DNA from: Pseudisothecium myosuroides | Taxonomy: Eukaryota > Streptophyta > Bryopsida > Hypnales > Lembophyllaceae | DNA: 64,000 nt | Direction: 5' to 3' | NCBI GenBank assembly: GCA_951799445.1 | Contig: OX637295.1 | Coordinates: forward strand, 2,232,001-2,296,000 | Shown here: in pieces, positions 60,546 through 64,000 of the stretch | Layout of the letters: each line of letters opens with the position of its first letter | Position numbering within the stretch: the stretch's first letter is position 1 | The notes under the pieces: generated by a model | The model's database searches: none | Seen by the model: the letters and a program-made list of their open reading frames with translations, nothing else | What the model was told of the DNA's origin: nothing | Translations under genes and position numbers: made by a program

Positions 60546-61235
60546 AGCTTCGTGAATGGGGTTTACCGTGTTCGCCCCGATCGACAGCCGATGGAGCTTG
60601 CCATCGGAGGAATTACGAATCCGGTCAAATTGTGTCGCGTTTTCGGGTTGTTGGGTTCATGCCCTTGGAGGATCTTACTGCAGTCGTGTTTGATGCACAG
60701 TAGTTTTTTTTTGTTTTTTCGTTTTTGTTTTTGTTTTCGTGTCTTAAATTCGATCCTGGTTGTGCAGTTTGCAGGAATTCTCTCCCTTGTAGTGTGGGAT
60801 TAGGTTGTATTTATGGGAATGAAGCATTTGGAAGTGGTGAAACAGAGCTCGTTCTGAGTAGGGTGTACATGTGCACGGAGGATCTTATGGTATATGAGGC
60901 TTTCATCGTGGTGCAGATTTTGTTGTGTAAGAAAGACAATTTGTTTGGTACAGATGTTGCGAGATATTTTGAATAATGTCCTGTTCTGTGTATTATTTTA
61001 GGTCTTGATTTACTTATGTATCTCTAACCTCGTACCTACACCTGATCTTCCTCTTTAGTCTTGAGAAACATCTTGTTCTTTGAGTAAATTGTTAGACTAA
61101 GCAGCAGAGGGTTATGCAGATTAATTTCCTAATGCCCAACTTTCAAGCACACAGTTCAAAACAGCAACTATTAGCAATTTCATGTGCTACCTGCAACTGT
61201 TGTCTCTTCTTTCCAAGAGATTGTAAGTAGCAGCT
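60546..61235 (+). promoter_or_regulatory. Probable leader region of the HAD gene
   Basis: GC-balanced sequence with a T/G-rich run at about 60,700-60,745 and no domain-bearing frame. A leader intron is possible, but no splice pair was convincing. Open frames at 60,528-60,803 and 60,725-60,976 have no domain. Confidence 0.35.
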
Positions 61236-62745
61236 ATGGTGAGGAGATCCATTGTCCTCGCTGCAACCGCAGGTGGCCTTGCCCTACTCAAGCAAGCAGT
61301 GAGGGCTCCGACGCAACCCATCAAATGCGTGACAGTGGATGTAACAGGGACGTTGATGTGTTACAAGGGGGCTTTGGGAGACTACTACTGCATGGCTGCC
61401 AAGAGGGCTGGGCTGCCGTGCCCTGACTACGATCGTATGCACCAAGGGTTCAAGGTCGCGTACAAGGAGATGGACAAGATGTACCCGTGCTTTGGCAAGC
61501 TCAACAATGTTACAAACCAAGAGTGGTGGCGGATATGCGTTAAGAAGGCCTTCATTGAGGTGCCATCTTTAACCTAATTGTAATTCACTGCTCAGTTTCG
61601 GTGATGTGATTTTAGGATCGGAACCTCCAAGTTTGAGCTTGTTTTTTTTTACTCTTGTGGATTTAAACGATGTGTGGCAAACAGGCTGGCTATAACTATA
61701 CCGACCATGAGCATGATGCTGTTTTTAAGCGCATCTATGGAATCTTTGGGTCTTCGGTGCCATACCAATTGTTTGAAGACGCAAAACCCTTTTTGAGATG
61801 GGTACGAGCGCAGGGCATAATGGTTGGAGTTCTTAGTAATGCATCTTACAGATACCGCGATGATATTCTACCTCAATTAGGACTCAGGCAGGTCAGATTC
61901 CGTGATGAGTTCTTCCACCTTATCTTTGATTTGTAGTGAGCGAGTGAGTCTTTCCTGTTTGCGTGCTGTTAGGCGAGTTTGTGTGCTATTTGGCTAACTT
62001 TAAGCATATGTAGGAATGTGATTTTTGGGAGATGTATATAGCTGTGGAGAGTTTTTTAGGTACAAGAGCCCAATCTGTTGAAATTAAATTTCGCATCACT
62101 GTGTATTTCTTTATTATGCAATTTCAAAGTGGGAGATTCTTAACCGATGTAAGTGACACGAGGCAATCCCATTTGTTTGCAAAGACATTTAGCCAAATCA
62201 TGCTTGCACCGCTGGCTAATAAGGTCAACCTGGTGTATGAAGATGAGATGCTGGTGGGAACAGGGATGTTATAGGAGACTGGATCAGGTCCTCACGGTTT
62301 CAGTATCCTCTATCATAGCAGAGTCTCATTGTGGTGAGAGAGAGTTGAGAGGTGGCAATGAATGTGGTTAGTCATGATATTATTTTCAAAATTTCAAACA
62401 TGTTCTATCGGTGCTGTTTTTGTACAGGGAGATGAGTGGGATTTTGGTGTGTTCTCTGGGATTGAAGGCGTGGAGAAGCCTGATCTTGAAATTTTTAAAA
62501 TTGCGCTGTTGAGGGCAGGCAGCGACATCCTCCCAGAGCAAGCGTTGCATATTGGAGATAGCCTTCGAAAAGATTTTGTTCCTGCGGCGTCCCTGGGCAT
62601 GCATGCGTTGTTGTTGGACCGCTTCGGAACAAAGGAGGCGCGTGCGGCGAAGGAAACCGGCGTGGCCGTGGTGACTGACCTTCAGCAATGCCAAGACTAC
62701 ATTACCGCTGTTCAAGAGGAAGCAAATGCCAGCCTCATCTCGTGA
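61236..62745 (+). CDS. HAD-superfamily hydrolase, HDHD3-like, 3 exons
   Basis: Exons 61236-61559, 61685-61891 and 62428-62745 join in phase 0 to 282 residues. HAD motifs are in order: DVTGT (residues 35-39, motif I), LSNAS (motif II), EKPD (motif III Lys) and GDSLRKD (motif IV). HAD hydrolases attack a substrate phosphate with the first Asp of motif I; the usual second Asp is Thr here. The cap region contains the family's LGDYYCMAAKRAGLPCPDYD stretch. Length and sequence fit the plant HDHD3-like clade represented by Arabidopsis At2g41250, whose substrate I do not know. Residues 1-28 are basic then hydrophobic and could be a targeting peptide or membrane anchor. The ATG at 61,236 is the first in frame. 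Confidence 0.92.
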
Positions 62746-64000
62746 GCTCAACTTTCGCAGCTCTGCTTTTGCTCCCTGTGTCTCGACTCAACCACAGTAC
62801 TGTAGTAAGGTACAGCCTGGAGGTCATTCACTGAACGTGAAGGTTCAAGAGAAACGTTCTTATTTGCTCGCAGTTAACGCTCCTTTTAATGCAGTGATAC
62901 AGGGTGACCTTGCTAATGCACATCGTGCTAGTTTGGCACGCTACGAACTGAAGATTGCTGTTATTATCTTGAGAAAGGATCGTCAGGGATTTCCCTACAT
63001 TAGGGACTGTTATTATAGAACAAATGATAATCGACTCCCCTGGCCAGCGGTCGATTACTGTATATTATATGCTATCGTAAATGAAGTGCCTGGAAATCTT
63101 CTTGCTTCAAACTTGGCATCAATTCTCTTTGACACCGCATGCCTTCGATTTGTTTTCTCCTTGCAAATCGCTGGACTGAGATACTTGCTTTGATTGCCAA
63201 GCCTTCCGCCAAATGGGTTGTGGAAGAAGGCCTGCTAGTATGTGGTGCCAACATCCAGGGTGTCACACTACTCTTCCCTCAACTGTAAATGACTCTGCAT
63301 TTCGTTCTGCAGGCGAGTTAAGATGTATATTCCTGAGAGACTTCTATCGCTGCTCTCCGAACATGAAAGTGAAAATGCCCTAAACATACACCAAGATACA
63401 AAACAAGCATCTCGGAAGAGGATCCTCAGTGGTTTGTTGGGCACAGAAAGGTACCAATGACAAGAGTTTGATTCTGTGTATAATTTCGAGCACTCACCAG
63501 TTCACCACTTGTATTGTCCTCTTCATTCAAGTTTACAGATAACCCTAATACCATAACATTCTTGAATAGGGAGAGTCCTTCTAGAGTCTCACCATAACAA
63601 GAATAATTTATTCTACACAATTTGTGGGCAAGCTTGCATTTTAAGATCTTCTATAGTAAAAGTAGTCTTGATTCAAGGGAAGCAAAGGATACCCTCCCTT
63701 TAAATTCAAGAATGTTATGACCCTATCCTACAATTATTGACAGTTGATTGTATTTCTTATTTTATAGAATTCTTATTATTTGTGCAATTTGTATAATATA
63801 TAGATATTGAAGTGGCAAATGGAAGTTGTTTATACAAAACAATGTTAAATGGTAAGCCATCCTATTTGTGCCATCTCATTTGTGCCACGATGTTTGAGTA
63901 GTGAACATTTTTAATCCAATTCTTTTAATAACATGTAATATTTCTACATTTTTGCTTCATCTTATTATGCAACCATGTATTCTAAAGTATAATAAATTAT
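62746..64000. other. 3' flank of the HAD gene
   Basis: The first few hundred bases are probably 3' UTR. A 155-codon frame at 62,726-63,193 begins within the last codons of the HAD gene in another frame and has no recognisable domain. From about 63,600 the sequence becomes AT-rich with no feature recognised. Confidence 0.45.

Noticed and set aside
62726..63193. 155-codon frame overlapping the end of the HAD gene
   Set aside because: It is out of frame with the HAD exon, lies in the expected 3' UTR and has no domain.
1..64000. CRISPR arrays, bacterial operons, rRNA or intact tRNA genes, viral insertions
   Set aside because: None was seen; the sequence is nuclear plant DNA with spliced genes.

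Overview
This is nuclear DNA of a land plant. The evidence is a set of spliceosomal genes with GT-AG introns (a 12-exon LRR/EDR1-like/kinase gene and a 3-exon HAD hydrolase), an intronless PLS-type PPR gene, a VQ-motif gene, and long AT-rich stretches full of short inverted-repeat transposons, SINE/LINE debris and simple repeats. The PPR style, the large AT-rich intergenes and the many TTAA-flanked elements fit a seed-free plant (lycophyte, fern or moss) better than a typical angiosperm. That placement is inference and cannot be settled from this window.

Layout. 1-2.5 kb: a VQ-motif regulator gene (+) with a probable leader intron and an overlapping upstream ORF. 2.5-20 kb: gene-poor, AT-rich DNA holding four well-preserved and one decayed ~930 bp TTAA-flanked elements, a 463 bp foldback, tandem duplications, a 15 bp minisatellite and an (AT)n(GT)n tract. 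20-24 kb: a more GC-balanced, non-repetitive stretch with promoter-like sequence at 20.0 kb and, 1.3 kb downstream, a 124 nt MIRNA-like stem-loop at 21,345-21,468. 24.5-25.6 kb: a 113 nt hairpin, a non-LTR retroelement 3' fragment with a 15 bp target-site duplication, and a 357 bp near-perfect palindrome. 25.6-39 kb: repeats, including four TTAA elements packed into 31.5-36.0 kb. 40.3-47.8 kb: the LRR/EDR1-like/kinase gene (-), reconstructed here as 12 exons and 1,280 codons with every intron phase closing. 48.7-54.7 kb: repeats, including a TTAA element that was itself hit by a Stowaway-type MITE. 54.9-56.3 kb: the PPR gene (+), which looks 3'-truncated. 57-59 kb: a tRNA-derived SINE, a second Stowaway-type MITE and a broken TTAA element. 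59.4-60.5 kb: a tandem-repeat leader region. 61.2-62.7 kb: the HAD hydrolase gene (+).

The protein genes do not form a pathway and look like independent single genes. The dominant structure is the TTAA-flanked family: 12 near-full-length copies in four subfamilies plus fragments, roughly a fifth of the window, with a conserved 14 bp terminal inverted repeat starting CCCCTAAAGG and no recognisable transposase. They resemble non-autonomous piggyBac-type elements. The most promising possible new functional locus is the MIRNA-like stem-loop with its own promoter-like sequence.
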